Shown: in pieces, positions 1 through 7,421 of the stretch | How the letters are laid out: each line of letters begins with the position of its first letter | Numbering within the stretch: the stretch's first letter is position 1 | Source of the DNA: Bacteroides acidifaciens | GTDB lineage: Bacteria; Bacteroidota; Bacteroidia; Bacteroidales; Bacteroidaceae | Assembly: GCF_903181435.1 (NCBI RefSeq) | Contig: NZ_CAEUHO010000001.1 | Coordinates: 992,001-1,056,000 of the forward strand | Length of the DNA: 64,000 nt | Direction of reading: 5' to 3' | Program-made: the position numbers and the translations under genes | Notes under the pieces: model-generated | Database searches by the model: none | What the model saw: only the letters and a program-made list of their open reading frames with translations | What the model was told of the DNA's origin: nothing

Positions 1-288
1 GCAAGAGCCCGTGTGCCGGATGACCTCGCCACAAAGACCGTCAATGCCTTTATGGAAATTACAACCTTGGGGATAAAGGTAATAGGCCCAGAAAGGACTG
101 CTACGGAAAAGACCAAGGCCTAAAGGGAGAAGTAGGTCCTGAGGGGAATGGATACCAAGGCTGGAAGCCGAAACTTTATAACGACGACCACCATCAAATA
201 TGAAAAGAACCGAATCAAAATGGTTAGACTCGGACAAAAGACTACGTAGTTTATCACTTTCGCTAGAAAATACTAATACAGAACACAT
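1..288 (-). CDS. Partial gene, possible IS66-type accessory protein (TnpB-like)
   Basis: An open frame of 96 codons starts with ATG at 288 on the minus strand and runs off the window edge, so the C-terminus is not visible. The last visible residues contain FHKGIDGLCGEV, which resembles the DMRKGIDGL block near the N-terminus of IS66 TnpB proteins. The roughly 70 residues before it (starting MCSVLVFSSES) are longer than a usual TnpB N-terminus and I do not recognise them. A consensus Bacteroides promoter lies just upstream (316-346), which supports a real expressed gene. It may instead be an unrelated hypothetical protein; no terminal inverted repeat of an IS was found upstream. Confidence 0.4.
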   Translation of the reverse strand, partial: MCSVLVFSSESDKLRSLLSESNHFDSVLFIFDGGRRYKVSASSLGIHSPQDLLLPLGLGLFRSSPFWAYYLYPQGCNFHKGIDGLCGEVIRHTGSC

Positions 289-315
289 ATATGGATTAAG
301 ATTGTAATGAAGACA

Positions 316-346
316 CAAAGGTAGGAAGGAAAAGAAGGGAAACAAA
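316..346 (-). promoter_or_regulatory. Bacteroides-type promoter for the leftmost gene
   Basis: Read on the minus strand there is TTTG (346-343), a 19-base spacer, then TACCTTTG (323-316), an exact match to the -33 TTTG / -7 TAnnTTTG consensus of the Bacteroides primary sigma factor. Transcription would start near 309, about 20 bases before the ATG at 288. Confidence 0.6.
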
Positions 347-880
347 CACGCACGAGGCCGAATGCTTACCGCTAAAGTTGGATTATTAAGCCATGATCAT
401 CGGATTTATACAGGTTCATTGCAACAAAAACAAGCTATCTTATCTATATAGGACCTTTATTCGGCTATTTTGTTGATGATAGATAACCTATTTTTGCTTG
501 TAAAAGTATGATAGATACCTTTTTTAAAAGCCATCTGTCATACTTATTCTTTTGATAATAAGATAATTATCAAAAGACATGATACTTATGATAGATATTT
601 TTTCACTATGTAGTATTTAATTCAAATCCATACCGGAATAAATCTTTTTTTAAGGATGTGATTGCCCAGAATCAAATCCCCCAAATTTTCAAACTGAGCC
701 TTATGTTTTATTTTCATTTATCTTCAATCTTTTCTGTTTTTAAAGAAAGGTAGCCAAAAGCAATTCTAAGGCTATTTGGAACGAGAAAACAAGTAGGTAG
801 AGTGATTAAGGAAAATCAAAAAACACCAATACATAGCCTGAATAAGCTATAGAATAGAAGCAGGAGAACTTAAATAAACT
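347..880. other. AT-rich spacer with short repeats, no gene seen
   Basis: No convincing reading frame is present. Three direct copies of an 11-mer similar to tatgatagata occur at 475-485, 507-517 and 587-597, and a perfect 11-base-arm palindrome (CTTTTGATAAT / ATTATCAAAAG) lies at about 549-576. The function is unknown; it may be debris from past insertions beside the tRNA genes. Confidence 0.4.
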
Positions 881-921
881 AAAAACACCCAATTTTACAT
901 TGCAGGGTGTAAAACTGGGTG
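881..921 (-). terminator. Rho-independent terminator of the tRNA-Asp pair
   Basis: Arms at 886-899 and 908-921 (14 bases, one G/T-type mismatch) enclose an 8-base loop. On the minus strand the stem is followed by TTTTT (885-881). It lies about 40 bases beyond the 3' end of the second tRNA in the direction of transcription. Confidence 0.75.
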
Positions 922-957
922 TGAATCTTGTAAACTATTGATTTTCAATGTTTATTG

Positions 958-1031
958 CGGTGCGTACGGGACTCGAACCCGTGACCCCATGCGTGACAGG
1001 CATGTATTCTAACCAACTGAACTAACGCACC
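958..1031 (-). tRNA. tRNA-Asp (GTC)
   Basis: A 74-base cloverleaf reads GGTGCGT...ACGCACC for the acceptor stem with discriminator G, D-loop AGTTGGTTAG, anticodon loop CTGTCAC giving anticodon GTC, and T-arm with GTTCGAGTC. CCA is not encoded. It is identical to the copy at 1086-1159 and lies 54 bases downstream of it in the same transcript. Confidence 0.96.
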
Positions 1032-1085
1032 AAATTTTATTTAGACTAACTCATTTTATTTCTTTCCGTCTCTCTATTAAAGAAG

Positions 1086-1159
1086 CGGTGCGTACGGGAC
1101 TCGAACCCGTGACCCCATGCGTGACAGGCATGTATTCTAACCAACTGAACTAACGCACC
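1086..1159 (-). tRNA. tRNA-Asp (GTC), first of a tandem pair
   Basis: The sequence is identical over all 74 bases to the tRNA at 958-1031, with anticodon GTC, a seven-base acceptor stem and discriminator G. It is promoter-proximal: a consensus promoter at 1203-1232 starts about 35 bases upstream of its 5' end. The two genes form a dedicated tRNA-Asp transcript ending at the terminator at 881-921. Confidence 0.96.
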
Positions 1160-1202
1160 AGAATTTCATTTTGTTAATCTGCATCTCTCTCGATTGCGGG
1201 TG

Positions 1203-1232
1203 CAAAGGTAGTTGTTTTTTGTAAATCTGCAA
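1203..1232 (-). promoter_or_regulatory. Promoter of the tRNA-Asp operon
   Basis: On the minus strand TTG (1232-1230), a 19-base spacer and TACCTTTG (1210-1203) match the Bacteroides promoter consensus. The predicted start is near 1196, shortly before the first tRNA. Confidence 0.65.
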
Positions 1233-1331
1233 GCGTTTTAGGAAAAGTTTTTTTCAAGAAAAAACGAGAAAAATGCTTAGTGTCTCATTTTGAGTACTTT
1301 TGTAATGAAAAAAAATATTGTTTTTTCTTCT

Positions 1332-1396
1332 CTTCGGATAGTGACGCTATCCTATTGTGATGGCGTCACTATCCGAAGGCGATAGCGTCACTATCC
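1332..1396. repeat. Overlapping inverted repeats that can form two alternative hairpins
   Basis: The 16-base arm at 1332-1347 is perfectly complementary to 1363-1378. The overlapping 16-base segment 1336-1351 is also perfectly complementary to 1381-1396. The shared core is GATAGTGACGC and its complement, present three times in 65 bases. The two hairpins exclude each other. They lie about 185 bases upstream of purU, in a spacer with no gene. Confidence 0.75.
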
Positions 1397-1493
1397 TAAA
1401 GTTTGTCATTCTATTCATAGAAAATAGCTCCCGATTTCTTTCTATCTGTAAGAAATCCCCGTTTTTATATCAACTTTCTGCTTGAATAATTCG

Positions 1494-1520
1494 TAATTTT
1501 GCAATAAATCGTTATTTTTG
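1494..1520 (+). promoter_or_regulatory. Candidate -7 elements upstream of purU
   Basis: Two matches to TAnnTTTG lie at 1494-1501 (TAATTTTG) and 1513-1520 (TATTTTTG). Neither has a clear -33 TTTG at the usual spacing, so the call is tentative. Either would give a 5' leader of 50-80 bases if translation starts at 1581. Confidence 0.35.
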
Positions 1521-1580
1521 CGGACTAAAATTAGAAAGGTGGAAAATAATTCTGCCTGGAATCGTAAATTAGTAAAAAGA

Positions 1581-2438
1581 ATGATGACAACAGCCAAACT
1601 GTTATTGCACTGTCCCGACAAACCGGGAATCCTTGCGGAAGTAACAGACTTTATTACGGTAAACAAAGGAAATATTATCTATTTGGACCAATACGTAGAC
1701 CATGTAGAAAACATATTCTTCATGCGTATTGAATGGGAATTGAAAGACTTTTTAGTTCCTCAGGAAAAGATTGAAGATTATTTCAGAACACTTTACGCTC
1801 AAAAATATGAAATGGATTTCCGTCTTTATTTCTCGGATGTGAAACCGCGTATGGCTATTTTTGTTTCTAAGCTGTCGCACTGTCTTTTTGATATGCTGGC
1901 GCGCTATACGGCAGGTGAGTGGAATGTAGAGATACCTCTTATTATAAGCAATCACCCCGATTTGCAGCATGTAGCCGAACGTTTCGGCATTCCTTTCTAT
2001 CTGTTCCCTATCACGAAGGAGACGAAAGAAGAACAGGAACGTAAGGAAATGGAACTGCTTGCCAAGCATAAGATTACATTTATCGTATTGGCACGCTATA
2101 TGCAAGTGATTTCCGAGCAGATGATAAACGCTTATCCGAATAAGATAATCAATATTCATCACTCTTTCCTTCCTGCTTTCGTAGGTGCGAAGCCTTATCA
2201 TGCCGCTTTCCAAAGAGGTGTGAAGATTATCGGTGCAACCAGCCATTATGTAACGACGGAACTGGACGCGGGTCCGATTATCGAACAGGATGTAGTGCGT
2301 ATCACTCATAAGGACTCTATCGAAGACCTTGTAAATAAAGGAAAGGATTTGGAGAAGATTGTCCTCTCGCGTGCCGTACAGAAGCATATTGAACGTAAAG
2401 TTTTGGCTTATAAAAATAAAACAGTAATATTTAGCTGA
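1581..2438 (+). CDS. purU: Formyltetrahydrofolate deformylase
   Basis: It hydrolyses 10-formyl-THF to formate and THF, balancing one-carbon pools in the cytoplasm. The N-terminal ~80 residues form an ACT-like domain (LLLHCPDKPGILAEV). The C-terminal formyltransferase domain has INIHHSFLP with Asn at about 191 and LDAGPI with Asp at about 229, two of the catalytic positions of this fold. An upstream ATG at 1518 is in frame, but it sits directly on a putative -7 element and adds a basic tail absent from the family, so the ATG at 1581 (285 residues) is preferred. It is the first gene of the his cluster; its TGA overlaps the hisH ATG by one base, indicating coupling. Confidence 0.9.
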   Translation: MMTTAKLLLHCPDKPGILAEVTDFITVNKGNIIYLDQYVDHVENIFFMRIEWELKDFLVPQEKIEDYFRTLYAQKYEMDFRLYFSDVKPRMAIFVSKLSHCLFDMLARYTAGEWNVEIPLIISNHPDLQHVAERFGIPFYLFPITKETKEEQERKEMELLAKHKITFIVLARYMQVISEQMINAYPNKIINIHHSFLPAFVGAKPYHAAFQRGVKIIGATSHYVTTELDAGPIIEQDVVRITHKDSIEDLVNKGKDLEKIVLSRAVQKHIERKVLAYKNKTVIFS

Positions 2439-3028
2439 TGAAAGTAGCAGTCGTAAAATACAATGCCGGCAATATCCGTTCTGTGGATTATGCTTTGAAG
2501 CGGTTGGGCGTGGAAGCGGTGATTACTGCCGATAAGGAAGAACTTCAGTCGGCTGATAAGGTCATTTTTCCTGGAGTAGGAGAGGCGGAAACTACCATGA
2601 ACCACTTGAAGGCGACAGGATTGGACGAACTGATAAAGAATCTGCACCAGCCTGTATTCGGAATTTGTCTCGGCATGCAGTTAATGTGCCGCTATTCTGA
2701 AGAAGGAGGAGTGGACTGTTTGAATATCTTTGATGTGGACGTGAAACGTTTTGTTCCGCAGAAGCACGAGGATAAAGTGCCGCACATGGGGTGGAACACA
2801 ATCGGGAAAACGAACAGCAAACTCTTTGAAGGATTTACCGACGAAGAATTTGTCTACTTCGTACATAGCTTTTATGTGCCGACTTGCGACTTTACTGCCG
2901 CTACGACTGATTATATTCATCCGTTTAGTGCCGCCTTGCATAAAGATAACTTTTATGCCACCCAGTTTCATCCGGAGAAAAGCGGCAAGACGGGAGAGAA
3001 GATTCTGATGAACTTTTTGAATCTATAG
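2438..3028 (+). CDS. hisH: Imidazole glycerol phosphate synthase, glutaminase subunit HisH
   Basis: This class I glutamine amidotransferase releases ammonia from glutamine and channels it to HisF in histidine synthesis. The nucleophile elbow GICLGMQL places Cys at 77, and QFHPEKS places His178 and Glu180, completing the triad. The oxyanion strand appears as FPGVGEAE near residue 48. Its length of 196 residues is normal. It overlaps purU by one base and is separated from hisA by a 91-base spacer that carries a phased repeat array (3043-3100). Confidence 0.95.
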   Translation: MKVAVVKYNAGNIRSVDYALKRLGVEAVITADKEELQSADKVIFPGVGEAETTMNHLKATGLDELIKNLHQPVFGICLGMQLMCRYSEEGGVDCLNIFDVDVKRFVPQKHEDKVPHMGWNTIGKTNSKLFEGFTDEEFVYFVHSFYVPTCDFTAATTDYIHPFSAALHKDNFYATQFHPEKSGKTGEKILMNFLNL

Positions 3029-3042
3029 TAAACTATGTCGCT

Positions 3043-3100
3043 GTTTATAATAAACTCCACCATAGTTTATAATAAACTCGTTCATCGTTTATAATAAACT
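3043..3100. repeat. Three palindromic 14-mers at exact 22-base spacing between hisH and hisA
   Basis: GTTTATAATAAACT occurs at 3043-3056, 3065-3078 and 3087-3100. Each copy has arms GTTTA / TAAAC around a TAA core. The period is exactly 22 bases, close to two helical turns, and the 8-base linkers between copies differ. It may be an operator array or a selfish microsatellite; it is not explained by any coding sequence. Confidence 0.85.
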
Positions 3101-3119
3101 TTTAGCAAATAAATAATAG

Positions 3120-3842
3120 ATGATAGAAATTATTCCAGCCATTGATATTATTGACGGAAAGTGTGTACGTCTTTCCCAGGGAGATTACGACAGTAAGAAA
3201 GTATATAACGAAAATCCGGTGGAAGTTGCCAAAGAATTTGAAGCTAACGGTGTTCGCAGACTTCATGTGGTTGACTTGGACGGAGCTGCTTCTCACCATG
3301 TAATCAATCATCGGGTATTGGAGCAAATCGCTACCCGTACTTCTTTGGTAATAGATTTTGGTGGTGGAGTAAAGAGTGATGAAGACTTGAAAATTGCTTT
3401 CGAAAGCGGTGCGCAAATGGTGACGGGCGGCAGTATTGCTGTGAAAGACCCCGAACTGTTCTGTCATTGGCTTGACGTGTACGGAAGTGAGAAAATTATA
3501 TTGGGAGCGGACGTAAAAGAACATAAGATAGCCGTAAACGGTTGGAAGGACGAAAGCGCCTGTGAACTTTTCCCGTTCCTCGAGGACTATATAAATAAAG
3601 GTGTCCGAAAAGTAATCTGCACAGACATCAGCTGCGACGGGATGCTGAAAGGTCCTTCCATTGACCTGTACAAGGAAATGCTGGAGAAATTTCCCGACCT
3701 CTATCTGATGGCTAGTGGCGGAGTAAGTAATGTCGATGACATTATTGCCTTGAACGAAGCCGGAGTGCCCGGAGTAATTTTCGGCAAGGCATTGTATGAA
3801 GGACGTCTCACTCTGCAGGACTTGAGAATCTTTTTGGATTGA
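3120..3842 (+). CDS. hisA: Phosphoribosylformimino-AICAR phosphate isomerase HisA
   Basis: It catalyses the Amadori isomerisation of ProFAR to PRFAR, the substrate of HisH/HisF. It is a beta/alpha barrel of 240 residues with the N-terminal PAIDIIDGKCVRL block (catalytic Asp at 9), a second Asp at about 131 in GADVKEHKIAVNGW, and phosphate-binding loops FGGGVKS and ASGGVS. The internal half-barrel similarity to hisF is visible in these loops. It follows hisH after a repeat-bearing spacer and precedes hisF by 51 bases. Confidence 0.95.
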   Translation: MIEIIPAIDIIDGKCVRLSQGDYDSKKVYNENPVEVAKEFEANGVRRLHVVDLDGAASHHVINHRVLEQIATRTSLVIDFGGGVKSDEDLKIAFESGAQMVTGGSIAVKDPELFCHWLDVYGSEKIILGADVKEHKIAVNGWKDESACELFPFLEDYINKGVRKVICTDISCDGMLKGPSIDLYKEMLEKFPDLYLMASGGVSNVDDIIALNEAGVPGVIFGKALYEGRLTLQDLRIFLD

Positions 3843-3893
3843 GACATTTGATAATCTGATTTTAATTGTCAAACAGTAAATAAAAATAGGATT

Positions 3894-4646
3894 GTGTTAG
3901 CAAAAAGAATAGTACCTTGTCTGGACATCAAAGACGGACAAACCGTGAAAGGAACGAATTTCGTTAATTTGCGCCAAGCCGGTGACCCGGTAGAGTTGGG
4001 GCGGGCTTATAGTGAACAAGGAGCCGATGAACTTGTTTTCCTTGACATTACTGCCAGCCATGAAGGGCGTAAGACCTTCACGGACTTGGTGAAACGGATT
4101 GCTGCCAATATCAATATCCCGTTTACCGTAGGTGGCGGAATCAACGAACTAAGCGATGTAGACCGTCTGCTCAATGCCGGAGCTGATAAGATTTCTATCA
4201 ACTCTTCTGCAATCCGCAATCCGCAACTGATTGACGAGATTGCCAAGAATTTCGGTTCACAGGTCTGCGTGCTGGCGGTAGATGCCAAGCAAACGGAAAA
4301 AGGCTGGAAATGCTATCTGAACGGTGGACGTATCGAAACCGATAAAGACCTGTTTGAATGGACAAAAGAAGCCCAGGAACGTGGGGCCGGTGAAATCCTT
4401 TTCACGAGCATGAATCATGACGGAGTAAAGACCGGATATGCAAATGAGGCACTTGCAGCGTTAGCGGGGCAACTCTCTATTCCTGTAATAGCTTCGGGCG
4501 GTGCAGGTTGCAAAGAGCACTTTCGTGATGTCTTTTTGCAAGGAAAAGCAGATGCGGCACTGGCTGCCAGCGTTTTTCACTTCGGAGAAATTAAAATTCC
4601 CGAATTAAAGTTGTATCTTTGCGGCGAAGGAATTACTGTTAGGTAA
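3894..4646 (+). CDS. hisF: Imidazole glycerol phosphate synthase, cyclase subunit HisF
   Basis: It uses HisH-derived ammonia to close PRFAR into IGP and AICAR. The barrel carries the hallmark PCLDIKDG with Asp11 and AVDAKQ with Asp130, matching the two catalytic aspartates of the family, plus GGGIN and ASGGAG phosphate loops. The start is GTG at 3894; [11 protein letters not shown] is the canonical N-terminus, so the GTG is well supported. It is 250 residues long. Confidence 0.96.
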   Translation: MLAKRIVPCLDIKDGQTVKGTNFVNLRQAGDPVELGRAYSEQGADELVFLDITASHEGRKTFTDLVKRIAANINIPFTVGGGINELSDVDRLLNAGADKISINSSAIRNPQLIDEIAKNFGSQVCVLAVDAKQTEKGWKCYLNGGRIETDKDLFEWTKEAQERGAGEILFTSMNHDGVKTGYANEALAALAGQLSIPVIASGGAGCKEHFRDVFLQGKADAALAASVFHFGEIKIPELKLYLCGEGITVR

Positions 4647-4689
4647 TTACTGCGTTGCAAAAATTTAGTAAATTAAGATATTAAATAAG

Positions 4690-5301
4690 ATGGAATTGGA
4701 TTTCGATAAAATGAACGGACTTGTTCCGGCTATCATACAGGACAACGAAACACGTAAAGTCCTGATGCTGGGCTTCATGAATAAAGAAGCTTATGATAAA
4801 ACGGTAGAAACCGGAAAAGTTACTTTCTTCAGCCGTACAAAGAACCGTCTTTGGACAAAAGGAGAAGAAAGCGGTAACTTCCTTCACGTAGTTTCTATCA
4901 AAGCCGATTGTGACAATGATACATTATTGATACAGGTGAATCCGGTAGGCCCGGTTTGTCACACAGGTACGGACACTTGCTGGGGCGAGAAGAACGAAGA
5001 ACCAGTCATGTTCCTGAAAGCATTGCAGGACTTCATCGACAAACGCCATGAAGAAATGCCCGAAGGCTCCTACACGACCAGTCTCTTTAAGTCCGGTGTC
5101 AATAAGATGGCGCAGAAAGTAGGTGAAGAGGCCGTAGAGACAGTCATCGAAGCAACCAACGGAACAGACGACCGCTTGATTTACGAAGGAGCCGACCTTA
5201 TTTATCACATGATTGTATTACTCACTTCAAAAGGCTATCGCATCGAAGACCTTGCACGCGAATTGCAGGAAAGACATAGCAGTACATGGAAGAGACATTA
5301 A
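4690..5301 (+). CDS. hisI: Bifunctional phosphoribosyl-AMP cyclohydrolase / phosphoribosyl-ATP diphosphatase HisIE
   Basis: It carries out steps 2 and 3 of histidine synthesis. Residues 1-105 are the HisI domain with the metal-binding DCDNDTLL and VCHTGTDTCWG blocks. Residues ~110-203 are the HisE helical pyrophosphohydrolase domain with KVGEEAVETVIEA. The fused arrangement and 203-residue length are usual for this phylum. Its 3' end overlaps the next gene (ftsE-like) by 16 bases, implying translational coupling. Confidence 0.95.
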   Translation: MELDFDKMNGLVPAIIQDNETRKVLMLGFMNKEAYDKTVETGKVTFFSRTKNRLWTKGEESGNFLHVVSIKADCDNDTLLIQVNPVGPVCHTGTDTCWGEKNEEPVMFLKALQDFIDKRHEEMPEGSYTTSLFKSGVNKMAQKVGEEAVETVIEATNGTDDRLIYEGADLIYHMIVLLTSKGYRIEDLARELQERHSSTWKRH

Positions 5302-6011
5302 TTCAATATAAGAACGTAGAAATCCATCAACAGGAACTCTGTGTGCTGAATGATGTCAATCTTGGACTGCACAAAGGCGAGTTCGTCTATCTGATAGGAA
5401 AAGTAGGTTCCGGCAAAACGAGCCTGCTCAAAACCTTTTATGGCGAACTGGACGTAATCGACGGCGAAGCCGAAGTGCTGGGTTATAACATGCGTTCCAT
5501 CAAACGCAAGCATATCCCGCAGCTACGTCGGAAATTAGGCATCGTATTTCAGGATTTCCAGTTGCTGACAGACCGCACAGTTTACAACAACCTCGAATTT
5601 GTACTCCGTGCTACCGGCTGGAAAAACAAACAAGAGATAAAGGAACGCATTGAAGAAGTGCTCGATTTGGTCGGAATGTCCAACAAAGGCTACAAACTGC
5701 CTAACGAGCTTTCCGGCGGCGAACAGCAACGCATCGTGATTGCACGTGCCGTGCTCAATTCCCCGGCTATCATCCTCGCGGATGAACCGACCGGAAACCT
5801 GGACGTAGAAACAGGAAAAGCCATTGTTGAGCTGTTGCGCAATATCTGCGATTCTGGTTCGTCCGTAGTGATGACAACGCACAACCTGCAATTGCTGAAA
5901 GAATATCCCGGCAGGGTATATCGTTGTGCCGACCATCAGATAATAGATGTCACCGACGAATACATGCCCCGGCAGAGAACAATAGAAATAGATTTAAATA
6001 TAGATAACTAA
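5286..6011 (+). CDS. ftsE: FtsE-like ABC transporter ATPase
   Basis: The closest family I recognise is FtsE, the ATPase that with FtsX links the divisome to peptidoglycan hydrolases. It has Walker A GKVGSGKTS (about residues 38-46), signature LSGGEQQR, Walker B ILADEPTGNLD and an H-loop Thr-Thr-His. It is 241 residues with no membrane segment. No permease (FtsX) is next to it; it overlaps hisIE and is 13 bases from lysC, so it is co-transcribed with amino acid genes. A LolD/MacB-type exporter ATPase cannot be excluded by sequence alone. Confidence 0.8.
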   Translation: MEETLIQYKNVEIHQQELCVLNDVNLGLHKGEFVYLIGKVGSGKTSLLKTFYGELDVIDGEAEVLGYNMRSIKRKHIPQLRRKLGIVFQDFQLLTDRTVYNNLEFVLRATGWKNKQEIKERIEEVLDLVGMSNKGYKLPNELSGGEQQRIVIARAVLNSPAIILADEPTGNLDVETGKAIVELLRNICDSGSSVVMTTHNLQLLKEYPGRVYRCADHQIIDVTDEYMPRQRTIEIDLNIDN

Positions 6012-6024
6012 AACAGTAACGAAA

Positions 6025-7344
6025 ATGAAAGTTTTAAAGTTTGGAGGAACTTCCGTAGGTTCTGCTCAGCGCATGAAGGAAGTAGCCAAATTGATTACCG
6101 ATGGTGAACAGAAGATTGTTGTCCTTTCAGCCATGTCAGGCACGACAAACACATTGGTGGAAATTTCGGACTATCTGTATAAGAAGAATCCGGAGGGTGC
6201 CAACGAGATTATCAATAAGCTGGAAACTAAATACAAACAGCATGTTGATGAACTTTTCGCCACTCAGGAATATAAACAGAAAGGTCTTGAAGTCATCAAA
6301 TCTCATTTCGACTACATCCGCTCCTATACGAAAGACCTTTTCACCCTGTTCGAAGAGAAAGTGGTTTTGGCGCAAGGCGAGCTTATCTCTACGGCCATGG
6401 TGAACTTCTACCTGCAGGAATGTGGCGTGAAGTCAGTCTTGCTTCCGGCTTTGGAATTCATGCGCACTGACAAGAACGCAGAGCCGGACCCTGTATATAT
6501 TAAGGAGAAGTTGCAGACTCAGCTCGACCTCTATCCGGATATGGAAATCTACATCACACAAGGTTTCATCTGCCGCAACGCTTACGGCGAGATAGACAAC
6601 CTGCAACGTGGTGGTAGCGACTATACCGCATCCCTGATTGGTGCTGCTGTGAACGCTTCCGAAATCCAGATATGGACAGACATCGATGGTATGCACAACA
6701 ACGACCCGCGTGTTGTCGACAAGACAGCCCCGGTTCGTCAGCTTCATTTTGAAGAAGCGGCCGAGTTGGCTTACTTCGGTGCAAAAATCCTGCACCCCAC
6801 CTGTATCCAGCCTGCCAAATATGCCAATATCCCTGTACGTCTGTTGAACACCATGGACCCGGAAGCTCCTGGCACATTGATTTCCAACGATACGGAAAAA
6901 GGCAAAATCAAGGCAGTAGCAGCGAAGGAAAACATTACGGCTATCAAAATCAAATCCAGCCGTATGTTACTTGCCCACGGCTTCTTGCGTAAGGTATTCG
7001 AAATCTTCGAAAGCTATCAGACTTCCATCGACATGATTTGTACTTCAGAAGTCGGTGTGTCCGTCACTATCGACAACACCAAGCATCTGAACGAAATCCT
7101 CGATGACCTGAAAAAATACGGAACAGTGACCGTTGATAAAGAAATGTGTATCATCTGTGTTGTGGGTGACCTTGAATGGGAAAACGTCGGTTTTGAAGCA
7201 AAAGCGCTCGACGCGATGCGCGACATACCGGTGCGAATGATTTCCTTCGGCGGAAGCAACTACAACATCTCCTTCCTCATTCGTGAGTGTGACAAGAAGA
7301 GAGCGTTACAGTCGCTCAGCGACATGCTTTTCAACAATAAATAA
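6025..7344 (+). CDS. lysC: Aspartate kinase
   Basis: It phosphorylates aspartate as the first step to lysine/DAP, threonine and methionine. The N-terminus KFGGTSVGS is the kinase signature. QGFICRNAYGEIDNLQRGGSDYTA and WTDIDGMHNNDPR form the substrate/ATP site. The C-terminal ~150 residues form paired ACT domains, the usual site of feedback inhibition. It is 439 residues and monofunctional, with no homoserine dehydrogenase domain. It is the last gene of the purU-his-ftsE run, with a strong terminator 16 bases after its stop. Confidence 0.94.
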   Translation: MKVLKFGGTSVGSAQRMKEVAKLITDGEQKIVVLSAMSGTTNTLVEISDYLYKKNPEGANEIINKLETKYKQHVDELFATQEYKQKGLEVIKSHFDYIRSYTKDLFTLFEEKVVLAQGELISTAMVNFYLQECGVKSVLLPALEFMRTDKNAEPDPVYIKEKLQTQLDLYPDMEIYITQGFICRNAYGEIDNLQRGGSDYTASLIGAAVNASEIQIWTDIDGMHNNDPRVVDKTAPVRQLHFEEAAELAYFGAKILHPTCIQPAKYANIPVRLLNTMDPEAPGTLISNDTEKGKIKAVAAKENITAIKIKSSRMLLAHGFLRKVFEIFESYQTSIDMICTSEVGVSVTIDNTKHLNEILDDLKKYGTVTVDKEMCIICVVGDLEWENVGFEAKALDAMRDIPVRMISFGGSNYNISFLIRECDKKRALQSLSDMLFNNK

Positions 7345-7359
7345 TTCCGCAAATAATAC

Positions 7360-7395
7360 GAGCGCTTTTACCAACCTGATAAAAGCGCTCTTTTT
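7360..7395 (+). terminator. Rho-independent terminator between lysC and lysA
   Basis: Perfect 11-base arms (7360-7370 / 7380-7390, GAGCGCTTTTA and complement) enclose a 9-base loop and are followed by TTTTT (7391-7395). It separates lysC from lysA, so lysA needs its own promoter or read-through. Confidence 0.9.
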
Positions 7396-7421
7396 AACTA
7401 ACTAAACAAGTTTCCCGAATT

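Noticed and set aside
1518..1580. Upstream ATG of purU
   Set aside because: It overlaps a -7-like element and adds a basic tail not typical of PurU; ATG 1581 fits the family start.
3043..3100. CRISPR array at the 14-mer repeats
   Set aside because: Units are too short (14 bases), spacers are 8 bases, and there are no cas genes in the window.
3102..3872. 256-codon minus-strand frame opposite hisA
   Set aside because: It mirrors a well-supported hisA gene and shows no recognisable domain; the long antisense frame follows from codon bias.
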